Below are positions 25,786-35,500 of a stretch of DNA of 64,000 nucleotides, one piece after another. The notes under the pieces are model-generated. The model saw only the letters and a list, made by a program, of their open reading frames with translations, ran no database searches and was not told the DNA's origin. Source of the stretch: Eutrigla gurnardus (Eukaryota > Chordata > Actinopteri > Perciformes > Triglidae); NCBI GenBank assembly GCA_963514095.1, contig OY741273.1, positions 19,836,546-19,900,545 of the forward strand, read 5' to 3'. The translations under genes and the position numbers were made by a program. Within the stretch, counting starts at the first letter, position 1; each line of letters starts with the position of its first letter.

Positions 25786-26115
25786 GCCCTTCTGTTAATC
25801 ACTGTCATGCTCGGTGGCGTAAAATAATTTGCCTTTTTTCCTCAGCGATGTTTATCCGCTCGGATTATTTATCTTCAGGGGACGTGGATTTACTGCTCTG
25901 GTCTTTCCACCTGAGACTGAAGATTTAAAGCTCGCTGTGAATCACGTGTAAGAGAGCTCCCCGGACCGTTTATTTACTACAGTCTGCTCGTCTCAACTTT
26001 AATTCAGATATTCATGAATCTCTCCCGAGCTGAGGATGTGTAGCCTTATAGTAATGTGATCGTGCGTTTTATCTCTCGCACAAAAGACTGGAGATTTTAA
26101 TCACGCACACAAAGA
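25785..26115 (+). promoter_or_regulatory. Possible conserved element
   Basis: Well-balanced, repeat-free sequence with TAAAATAATTTG, TTTAATTCAGATATTCATGAAT and several CpGs, flanked by ordinary AT-rich DNA. It surrounds the candidate exon at 25846-25947. It may be a regulatory element, a cassette exon with conserved flanks, or both. Confidence 0.25.
25846..25947 (+). other. Candidate 102-nt phase-symmetric cassette exon
   Basis: A strong acceptor (TTTGCCTTTTTTCCTCAG, ending 25845) is followed 102 nt later by donor ACGT/GTAAGAG. Read from the second base, the interval is open throughout (34 residues, beginning DVYPLGLFIFRGRGF). Start and end phases match, so the exon could be skipped without shifting frame. 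I recognise no domain, and the donor's last exonic bases (CGT) are suboptimal. A second frame is also open for most of the length, which lowers confidence that this is coding. Confidence 0.2.
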
Positions 26116-26690
26116 GGATCGTACTTCAAAGAGGGAGAGAGCAGCGGGGAGGGAGACGGTGAGAGAAAAACAAATAATATCTGCATTCTTTTGATCTTAA
26201 TGCAGTAATGTTTTATATGTGTATCCAATCAATAACCCCATGGCCGTGTTTCATAGCACAATGGCTGCACTGTTTGATAACTCACCCCATGTGGGGTTCT
26301 ACAAAGGCATAGTGCATTGCTACACAATATAATTGAATTGCATGGGTGGGCCCCTTTGGCATATAGGTTAAGTAACTTGCCATTAGCCACTGGTGCTGAT
26401 AACCACTTATTGTGTGTGTTTCCATTAGGTAAACAGTTTGATTTGTGGGCCCGGTCCATAAAAGTGATTGCAGGAAATGGCTGCATGCTACATCTGTGAT
26501 GTGTGTCAGATGTATAGTCTATCATACGGTCATTTCTCAGCAGTCTAACAGGGTCAGTGCAAGCACATGTGTTTTCCAGCAGAGATGCTTCATATGTGTG
26601 ATTGTAACCAGTGGCAGGCAAGGCTCTGTAGCAATGACTGATAGTCGATCTATCCATCTTCTTGGTCCAGACTGAAGCAACACGTATTAA
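26116..26690. other. Non-coding stretch; longest open frame looks spurious
   Basis: A minus-strand frame of 142 codons (26229-26657) has no recognisable domain, low-complexity start or splice context. TGTTTCCATTAG followed by GTAAAC at 26428/26429 is a weak zero-exon-like motif. Confidence 0.45.
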
Positions 26691-26739
26691 ATGGATTGTC
26701 CGTAGAATACATTTAAGTGGATATTGTCACCCATTGATT

Positions 26740-27500
26740 TGTTGAGGTGTAGAAGCCTCGAGTTTGTCATGTTGGCCACCTCCATCTTGTTTTTTTGTAA
26801 CCAGAAGGTGACGCAAGAGTTGAAATGAACCAGGATAACACATTTTTGGGCGACAACATTTTACAATTAATTTTATGGACTGAAAACACGGTGACCAAAC
26901 AGACAACTCCCGGACCTGACAACACCGTGATGGCGACCTATCAACGGCAAGGTAGCCACGCCCTATAGCATACCCTGCTTTATTATCTATTTCGCTTTAA
27001 AGGGGAACATAATTTACTCAATGAACATCATGCTTTGTCAAAGACTTGAAACTAGCAATGGAGACGATAAACTCACGGTTTCAATGCTTACTGAGGTGAT
27101 TCATCAAGTGTGAAATGGGGTCATGAGGTAGCGTCAAGAGGTTGAAATAGGGTCATGAAGTTGACACTTTTGGTTTCGAGTGAAATGTTTCAATAACCAT
27201 TTGATGGATTGTTTTGTAATTGGTACAGACACACATGGTGCCCAGGGTATGATTTTTGGTTATTCTCTGTTTTTTTTTTTTTTTTTCTTTTTCATCTAAC
27301 CCCACCAGAAGGTCCACATCTACTGGATATATTGGCCCAAAATGTTGTAGAGATCTACATGTCCACGTATCCTAAATGCCTTGGTGGTCCCTTTATTTTC
27401 CCAATAGTGCCACCTTGCTAACATGCATAGTATGGTAATCATCAAAATATAAGCATTGTCATTGTGAGCATATTTGGCATATTTCCAGCATTAGCTGTAA
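26740..27500 (+). mobile_element. Unclassified fish interspersed repeat, copy A
   Basis: The left part (CATGTTGGCCACC, AACCAGAAGGTGACGC, AAGACTTGAAACTAGCAATGG) and the right part (GTGAAATGTTTCAATAACCA from 27180, GCATTGTCATTGTGAGCAT near 27455) match high-copy fish repeats I know by sight but cannot assign to a class. Two different families may be joined here. The right part is related to copy B at 31.7-32.5 kb in the same orientation. A T run (27271-27286) sits in the middle. No terminal repeats were found. Confidence 0.5.
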
Positions 27501-28779
27501 GACATTGTAAGTAAATGCCCTTTTTATCAGTATATAACAACTGTATGGTAAAGGCTGGAGCCCAGAAAGAGAGACCACTTCATGGATGCTGAAGAGGATC
27601 CAAATAAAGGATACAGAGCGATGTTACGGTTAGGTTTAGGCACAACAACGACTTGAAAAAGCAAAAAGTATAGGTGAAGTGATAACATATACCCCCTCCT
27701 AAGATATCATATTCATCAAAAATTGATCTTTTTTTGCTAAGCCATTCAACTCTGTATTTTCTCTTTTTATTTGAATGTGAGATCTAAAATATGAAGTCAT
27801 GAATCCCGTGCTGCCATACGCTCACGTTTTTATTTGAATTTATTTTTACGTTCACACTCAAAGCTTCAGAGAAAGCCGATAATCTCTTTATTGCTATGTG
27901 TGGATAAACATTCAATCTAAGAGATGGTGTGTGACTCCTGGTGCCGGGGTTGAAGCAGATAAGAACCAATAAAGCACTCAGACTCTTGCTCTGTAGCTGT
28001 AAACATATGAAGAGAGAAGAATGGGGTTCACCGGAGACCAATCACATGTTACACAGCGGAGGGAGACAGCTGCAGGACCACCACTGTAGACCACCCTCTT
28101 CAAAACTCCTGATGCTGTGCTGTTGCTGCAGTAAAGTACACATTTTAAACAGTGATTTTGACTACTCTGATCATACAGCATAAGATTACAGACCCCAACA
28201 TTTTGAACTACATTAGGATGTCTATGTCTCACTTCTCTCAATCATTTAAAACACCCTGATGAAAGCATATGTCACATGCTCAGAAAATAAAATAGCCTTT
28301 CGCATTACATAAAAGATTGGCTGTGTGAGCATGTGTTTCTCAGTGTATCTCAGTTATAAGTAAGGGTTTGGACCCAAGAAGTGTATCAAAGGCTTTCCAT
28401 TGCCTTTACTTTGGTTTCAGCTACAAAATCAAAGGCTCCAAACAGTATTTTCATGGTGATTTCAAGCATGGCAATACTTTCATCCTTGTGCAGGCGAGAA
28501 CACATGACTCACCCGCCCTCGGCATTTGTTCATTTGTTATGAGCTACACTGCAGATTCAAAGGGAAGTCTGTGTGAGTTGAAACACGGCTGCTTGATGTG
28601 ACTGAATCGTCCGTGGCTCTGCTCGGACCTGGCATTAACGTGTGTCCTGGGTGATCTGGTCACAAGTGGACAGCTAAGGGCACATCTGGCATTAGAATGA
28701 GTTTCCACATGCGTCTGGAGTGACCACCTGCGTTTGGATCCCCACTTCCCTGCTCTGTATTAGAACTGTCAGTTTTCAT
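27501..28779. other. Non-coding stretch, nothing recognised
   Basis: No gene or element ends recognised. Small open frames on both strands near 27.8-28.2 kb overlap each other and look like chance. Confidence 0.5.
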
Positions 28780-28883
28780 CTATGACATTATTCAAATTTC
28801 ATTCCATATTTTTGTCAATATTCAAATTATATTTGAATATGTAATGCTCAAATTCAAATTAATGGTTGTCTGTATCTATGTTG

Positions 28884-28990
28884 GCCCTGTGATAGACTGG
28901 CGTCCTGTCCAGGGTGTACCCTGCCTTCGCCCAATGATAGCTGGGATCGGCTCCAGCCCCCCCGTGACCCTGAATACAGGATAAGTAATT
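28884..28990 (+). mobile_element. L2-type LINE 3' fragment, sense orientation
   Basis: Contains GATAGACTGGCGTCCTGTCC, AGGGTGTACCCTGCC, GCCCAATGATAGCTGGGAT, GGCTCCAGCCCCCC and GACCCTGAATACAGGATAAG, the well-known 3' untranslated end of L2-type LINEs in teleosts. Only about 100 bp remain. The antisense partner at 31.2-31.5 kb belongs to the same family. Confidence 0.8.
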
Positions 28991-28992
28991 AT

Positions 28993-29131
28993 CGGTAATG
29001 TGGTTGTTTTACTTCCACTAGAGGGCGTTCCAAAAACCAATACATTACACATTACCAATAGATATGTCGAATAACCAACAGGTGACAGCTTGATTAGTAA
29101 TAATTAAGAAAGTAAAACAACCACATTGCCG
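28993..29131. mobile_element. Small foldback MITE with 22-bp terminal inverted repeats
   Basis: CGGTAATGTGGTTGTTTTAC (28993 on) and its complement ending at 29131 pair over 22 bp with one mismatch, enclosing 95 bp. Total length is 139 bp. No coding capacity. No target duplication is obvious, so the superfamily is unknown; the left arm touches the L2 tail, into which it may have inserted. Confidence 0.6.
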
Positions 29132-29340
29132 TTCTCCTGAGGACGATGCGTCCCCGTTGCCATGGCTACGCCCTCCTCGTCTCACCATCAGCTCGAGATT
29201 TGTTAACGTTACTCAATACGTTTCTAAAATAAAATAAAATAAATGATAGAACACTAATTTCAGCATTCAAATAGTACAGATTTGTTTTACTATTCAAATT
29301 ATATTTGATTCATTATAAGTTCCTTCCAACATCCCTACTA

Positions 29341-29879
29341 TGTATGCAAATACACACTTAGATTGTTTCCGTTTGCAAAGAACCAAATATAACCGTTTGT
29401 GTTTTGAATGATTGCATTTACTTCCTTTTGCAGAGCAAATTAAGCAGCGGCAACCTCCTGGTCTGAGAAGTGAATCCTTCCTTCTAATAGCCAGCAGGGG
29501 GCGTCTCATCTTGTTGCAATAACAAGTCTGCCATGAGAAAAGGGACCTTACTCCTCAATTGATTTATTATATTTTTCAACTGTTCTTCAATACAGCATGA
29601 TGTTGTGATCATATTAATAAAATAGACAATGCAGGGCAGGGCGTGGCTTCCTTGTGATTGACAGGTAGCTACCACGGCATTGCCCAATCTGGGAGTTGTC
29701 ATTGTTTTTGTCTTTAAACATATAGTGTGTTTTCATTTCATGAATTTTAATTGTATCTGGTTTAAGTGGCCATACATGGCCCAGACCACCTTCTCATGTG
29801 GTCTAAGGGGTGTCCTCGGCTCTTTGCTCTTTTGTTATTGGATCACCCGAGATGCATTTAAATGCCGGGTCTGAACTGG
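29341..29879. other. Non-coding stretch, nothing recognised
   Basis: Includes CTCCTGGTCTGAGAAG and CCAGCAGGGGGCGT words of the kind found in fish repeats, but no element could be delimited. Confidence 0.45.
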
Positions 29880-30180
29880 GCCCGTTAGCCCTCGGCCTCC
29901 CTTATCTGTATTCATTGGAGGATTGAGGTCATGCTTCTCTTCCATGGACAATTTCCCTGTAAAGGGTCTTCACAAAAAAAAAGGCGTGATTTCTATTTGG
30001 CTCTCTGCATGTAAGACCATTGAGATTCAGCTCTCATTCTGATGTGCTCTGGCCAGATCCAAGTAGCCAGCAGGCTGTCAGTGAATAACGGCATGCGGCT
30101 ATCGCAGTGCTATTTATTCTGTAGAAACAGAGAATCCATCCTGGGCTAATTAAATGTTTACAAAACACTTAAAGATAAGA
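29880..30180. promoter_or_regulatory. Possible conserved non-coding element
   Basis: Repeat-free, balanced sequence with CTTATCTGTATTCATTGGAGG (within 29899-29920), TGCTATTTATTCTG and GGGCTAATTAAATG motifs (GATA, MEF2-like and homeodomain-like). Judged on texture only. Confidence 0.22.
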
Positions 30181-30719
30181 GAAGAAAAAAAACAGCAGCT
30201 TAGTAGAGTGGCATGTTGAATGTTCAATTTCGTATTAATTGTTCTTTCACAGTGGCTAAACTGGCAATGCAACACCACACTACTGTTAAAAAGTGAAGAT
30301 AGATTGCCCTGACTGTTCTCATCTGTCAAGATTTGACCATCACATGCACATAAATGAATCAATAAAAGGGAAAAATAAAACATTGATTAGGTTTAACTGA
30401 GGTATCCTCTCAGGGGATTAAATCATGTCAGTGGGACTCACTTGTCATTGCTGAGGAACCGTCAAATAAGATGATGCCACAGTGAACAAACGGTCCTTAA
30501 ACTCAAGTAAGGATTGTTTTTTTTTCCCCTTTTAATATATCCGAGTTTGAAGCTATGACAGAAAGATTCAGAGAGATTTGGACTTCACATTATCCTGACA
30601 TGTGCCAGAAATAATAACCATCTGCAAAATACTGAGGCAGGCATATTCAGGGCCATCAGTTTCCAAAAAGTTATCAAATGTGTCCAGTGGCCAATGTCAA
30701 TGTAGAAAGCAGAGTTAAA
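30181..30719. other. Non-coding stretch, nothing recognised
   Basis: AT-rich sequence with a T/C run near 30518-30530. Confidence 0.5.
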
Positions 30720-31110
30720 GAGCAGAAGAGGCAGAGGGGGATTTTAATACAGAATATACTCTTCTTATCCATTACAATTAAATAACGTTATGGGCTAATT
30801 TCCACAAATGGATTTTAAGGGTTTCTAGAGGACTGCAGTTATGGCCGTAGTTTCATTAGGCAAAGGGTCTGCCTGCAGCGGGTGAGAGCCATTGTTGCTC
30901 TAATTAGATCATAATGCATACTCCCATGATGGTTTTGTGATCTAAATAGGAAACTATGGATGAGTATATTATATGTGCTTTTCCCTTAGAGGGTCATGAG
31001 GAAAATTACAGTCCATTCTCTAATTGAATTATTGATTACCATCAGTCGTTATAAGCCGTAAGAAACATTGTGCTCACAGAGCAAGATCGCTGTGTCTCTG
31101 TCCCCCTTCT
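30720..31110. promoter_or_regulatory. Possible conserved non-coding element
   Basis: Dense in homeodomain-type cores: GGGCTAATTTCC, GCTCTAATTAGATCATAAT, CTCTAATTGAATTATTGAT. It is free of simple repeats. By eye this is among the most enhancer-like blocks here. Confidence 0.27.
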
Positions 31111-31208
31111 AAGGGAACCTCTGATGTATATCCATGTGTTGTGTCCTGTCTAAGCTTCCAGCATGATGTCATCGCAGGGTGAAATATTAACACATACACT
31201 ATTTATCC

Positions 31209-31470
31209 ATCCATCTATCGTCTACCGCTTATCCTGTATTCAGGGTTGCGGGGTGGCTGGAGATGATCCCAGCTGACAGTGGGCAAAGGCAGGGTGTACT
31301 CCCTATCCAGGGAGTCATCAATGAACATAGGTTCATTGATGACTCCCTGAATAGGGAGTACACCCCCATCCTGCATGTCTTTGGACTGTGGGATGAAGCC
31401 GGAGAACCCGGAGAGAACCCACGCTCACAGGGAGAACATGCACACTCAACACAGAAGGAACATACTATTT
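31209..31470 (-). mobile_element. Antisense L2-type LINE 3' end, rearranged
   Basis: Read on the plus strand it opens CATCCATCTATCGTCTACCG and continues CTTATCCTGTATTCAGGG, GGCTGGAGATGATCCCAGCT, GCAGGGTGTACTCC, and later CATGTCTTTGGACTGTGGGA, GGAGAACCCGGAGAGAACCC and GGGAGAACATGCACACTC. This is the reverse complement of the teleost L2 3' end. The usual middle part is missing and replaced by a 35-bp inverted duplication (31292-31365). Confidence 0.8.
31292..31365 (-). repeat. 35-bp near-perfect hairpin inside the L2 tail
   Basis: Arms 31292-31326 and 31331-31365 are complementary at 34 of 35 positions around a 4-nt loop (ATAG). The one mismatch (31307/31350) is C-A on the plus strand but becomes a G-U wobble on a minus-strand RNA, which is also the sense strand of the LINE. 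Such a transcript would fold into a fully paired stem. It could arise by template switching during reverse transcription or by foldback repair. Confidence 0.85.
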
Positions 31471-31689
31471 ATATAAAAGATAAAGCATGTGCATTTGAAT
31501 CAATTTCATATATTTACTGATGCTTTTCAGTCAAGCATTGCAGCAAAAAAGGTGGGTGGGTTTATAGTTGAGTCTGTTGCCTCATGCAGACGTTAAAAGA
31601 TACCCTGTGTGTCTGTATCGAGACGCCAAGGGCCTCCGGGCATCTTTATTTTAAGTCCTGGAAGTGAGACCACGCTTTCTTTCTGTTCA
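31471..31689. other. Non-coding stretch, nothing recognised
   Basis: Short spacer between the L2 tail and the next repeat. Confidence 0.5.
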
Positions 31690-32515
31690 ACCAGGAGGTC
31701 AAAATGTCCACTTATCCTGAGGAATATCTAAAATCAATTGACACCGCCTTATGTGCAGACATATTGATTGCCCCGATGATGAGTCCTGATGATTTAGATG
31801 ATCCCCTGACTTTTCCTCTGGCGTGACCAGATTGTGGGTTTAAATGAAATGTCTCAACGGCTCCTGGAGGGATTGCTATGAAAGTTGATAAAGCAGACAC
31901 AGTTCCCGCGGAATGAATGACATTGTAGGTTGGTCCTCTAACGTTTCGTCTAGCACATTCACAAACGTGAACTAAAACAGTGAACCTCATCAACATGTTA
32001 GCATTGTCCAACGGGTTGTTATTCCAACTTGTTACAAACTGATGCTTTGACCTAGCGCACAGTCGCAGATAGGTTTAAGCAACATAACCACTTAACTAGA
32101 TTAGGGAATACATCGAGATTGGGTTTTAACTAACTGGTATCATGTCACAAAAATCACGTTTGGACATTAACACTGGTCCCCTGGTTGAAAGTCCTGTGTT
32201 TGTTTGATTCTTCCCTTTCTCCTGCCACCCACCATGTGTGGAGTTTGTATTGGTCCTTATGCCATCACACTCCTGGAGAATATTAGGAGTCTAATATTGA
32301 TGCTGATGGATTTACATTGCAGTTACTCGAAGGCCAGGTGTGTCTCATACGGACGCTAACGGGTGCCTCGTGCACTTGGTAACAGATGGCCGAGGTGCGT
32401 GACTCCCTTGAAATGAGAGCGGGCGTATTGTGAGCGTGTTAGCATGCTGACATCAGCGTTTAGCTCCAAACACTGCTGTAGCAGAACCAGTAGCATGGCC
32501 TCAGACTCTTCATGT
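31690..32515 (+). mobile_element. Unclassified fish interspersed repeat, copy B
   Basis: Contains GATCCCCTGACTTTTCCTCT (31800 on), AATGAAATGTCTCAACGGCT (31843 on), CATCAACATGTTAGCATTG, and GTGTTAGCATGCTGACATCA followed by GCGTTTAGCTCCAAACACTG. This order matches a high-copy fish repeat that I know by sight but cannot classify. It is related to the right part of copy A. The middle (about 32010-32420) is diverged or unrelated. Confidence 0.5.
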
Positions 32516-35500
32516 CATCTGTTTCTTTATCGTAGCCGTAACAAGATGATGAGGCAAAGTCATCACTGAGGCAGAGAGTTGAGAACAGTAACCTTTTTTA
32601 AAGACAATATGTTTCCTTTTTTTTAATCCCCATCAGGAACCAGCGTTTTTTTCTTCTTTTTTTTTTAAACAGGCCAAGTGTAAATAATTCCTCTGTCACG
32701 ATGTGCATGATTTAAAAGCGTTCTCCTTGCTGTCACCTTGGCGCGGATTCTATTTGTCTGCTTCATTAAGTTGTGTGATGGAGCAGGTCGAGTCACGGCT
32801 GCAATCGCACAGTCCTCCACCAAAGGGAGATGTGTCTGACAAACGTTGCGGTTAATGAAAATAGTTTTCATACCATTCAGAAATATTTTCACGCCGCACT
32901 CTATTTCTTGGCCATAAAAGCGACAGCAAGTCTTCATGAAGGCTGGTATATTTTTTTTTTAAAAAGCGAAGGACGTAAGAGATTGGAGTCGCCGGGTTTC
33001 CTACCTATATACAATGTCTTCTTTGACTCAGTAAAGTGGATTCGGGGGATGAAGTGTGGCATTGTCATTCTTTAGATGACTGCTGGATAATCCTGTCAAG
33101 ATCAGACGCTGTCTGTTATTATCTCAGCTCGTGGAAAAAGTTCAATTAGTCTGGAAAAATAGCAGGTTTCAGTCATTTTATCACTTTAAATGGCTTTTTT
33201 TCGAAGTAATAAGACGCTGTGTGTGCCATTATCTCTGTAAAACACACAAACAAGGCTTGTATAAGAGTGTGTGCAGTCTGCAACAGCAGAATGGGGGGCC
33301 GCCTGGTTTAGCCGCGGTGCCAGCTTTGTCCCTCTCCGGTCAGATGGAAGTGCTGTCGGTTGTTAATTAATTTGCTTGTCAGATCAGTAGTACTCCGCGC
33401 CGAATTAAACTTTCATACTGAGAACGGTGAAATTACGCTGTGGCACAGATGTGGACGGGCTCCGCTGCCGTGGCGACAAGGGGTCAATCCGAGTGTGTCG
33501 TGGGCAGCAGTGTCAGGCTCGAGGAGTGGATGTGACACGGAGATGTGGTGGGCCTGAGTCCAGGAGAGGCCAAAGCACACGCTGTTTATATGTGTATTGG
33601 ATTCCACCAGAGCACTGTCATTATGAGAGTTCCATCATGATTGTGGGGTTGGAGGGGAGGAAGTAACACATTACACTCACTCTTGTAGTGTGGTATATTT
33701 ATAATATTATAGAATACATGTGAACATATATGATCACGCTTCATGTGCATCTGACGCCAAACATATTTTTTACGTTTCTGTGAGTTCCAGCCCCCGCGGG
33801 GCTTTAATGGTTTTCTGTAAGTTCAAGAGAAGCATAGGCCTATGAGCCGTTTAATTCACTCGCATGCTGCTCTTTATGTTAATGCCATTGTTGTTTTGTG
33901 CATTCCCTGTAAGTGACGCTGAGAAAGGCCTGTGTGAAGCTAAATAGCCATGTTGCACCCTTGCCCTGCAAATGAGGGAAACAAGTCGGATATTTGAATT
34001 ACAAATCTTTGTTGTTGTTTTTATTCTGAATAATAATATAATACGATACAATGCGAAACAAGACTTGAATATTACTTTTTCTAACCTATTTGACTCCTTC
34101 CATGAGATATATGCAATTAGTTGCTGCCTCAATTTAGGATACTGCACACACATAGCATATCATTTTTTCTTCTTTCTTCCTAGATTTACATTCTAAAACA
34201 CACGTACACAGTTTCTCAACCCCCACACGTTCACCACAGATATTGCTATTGTTTGTATGTGTTCACACGCGGACCTTTATACGGAGGAAAAGGACAGTCT
34301 CGCTGTGAACCATCTGCTCGTTCTAAATGCTGGTCGCCTTTGATAGGACGGCAGAAAGTCACGCTCATCCATGGGGAACAGTGAGAGACACAGAGCAGCA
34401 TGACACTAATCAGAGAGACAAAAAACAAGTAAAAAAATAAAGCACATGGAAACTGCACATCGCTGTGTTCGGATGGTGGGTTTTTGACACACGTCTCGTC
34501 TTCTTGTAAGGACGTGTTCGGTATTCTGCGTGTTCCCCCGTGATATGACAGTTCTGGATAGATTAGCTTTTTCCAACTCACCACGGGTGGCAGCTCTGCT
34601 GAGGAGCCAATTGAAAAAAAATAAGGGGCTCCACCGGAAAAATATCAATGAAGATGAAGAGAGTGGACGTTTTTCAATCCTCGTGGGCAGGCCACACCAA
34701 TGATGGATTTTGAGAACTTGTGTTCCGTGTGTATGCTTTGTCAACACCAAAAGTTTTCGGAGGAAGTTCTGCATTGTCTCATCAGTAATTGCATTTTACA
34801 GGGCATAATGTTTTGCAAATCTGCTGTTAATCCCACTTTGCAAGCACCCGGAGATAGAGAGGGAAAATGTGGACTACATTTTGGTTGTCTTTTTGCTTGC
34901 ATGACGTACAACCGGAGCCAGTAGCTGCAAGGACAGAGTTCTGACAGCAGTTTATGCACCTAATGTAAGGTCTGTTGGTCTCATGGCAGAATCTTTCAAA
35001 TGTTTTTTCATGCATGAATCCATTTAGACTGTTTGTCCCAGAGCAAAACATAGCATCAAGTCACATTAGAGGATCAGACATTTTTTTAATGTGCATCCGA
35101 CTATATTTATTTATTAAGGATGTTGATTTTGAATTTCTGACCATTAACCAACACGATTAGTGCCCTGCATGCATGGTGCTCTGGTTGTAGTGCCTAACAA
35201 GCCCCCGAGCTGCAACAAACAGGTTGAATCCATAATTTATCGCCGGCTGCAAAACAGTCCTCAGTTGACCTGTACAGGAGAGTAAGAAGTTTGGTCCAAT
35301 TTTCCAGGAAGTGTCCTAGTTTACCTGTAAGTTTGACAGCTGTGTGTCTGCCTTGTATCCTCTATCAGGGTTTCAGTCATTGCAAGTCCAGTGCAGTGTT
35401 AGTGAGAGTCTAGCCGAGAGAGAGAAAGAGAGAGATAGTGTACTGTTAAAAGTTCCTGTGTCTTCATTGCTACCTGCTGATTGAAGTGAAGGGTGTTAGC

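Larger units (their letters stand above)
28780..29340. mobile_element. Nested repeat cluster (AT-rich element, L2 tail, small foldback)
   Basis: AT-rich flanks at 28780-28865 and 29270-29340 share ATTCAAATTATATTTGA (28823-28839 and 29294-29310) and the right one ends ACATCCCTACTA, resembling a fish hAT end. Between them lie an L2-type LINE tail and a small foldback element. The simplest reading is that the inner pieces inserted into an older hAT-like element, but left-end identity is weak. Confidence 0.4.

Noticed and set aside
26401..26436. CCATTAG/GTAAAC as a third recursive splice site
   Set aside because: The upstream tract is interrupted by many G bases and the donor is weak.
26229..26657. 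Minus-strand open frame of 142 codons
   Set aside because: No recognisable domain, no splice or promoter context; length is within what chance gives in 64 kb over six frames.
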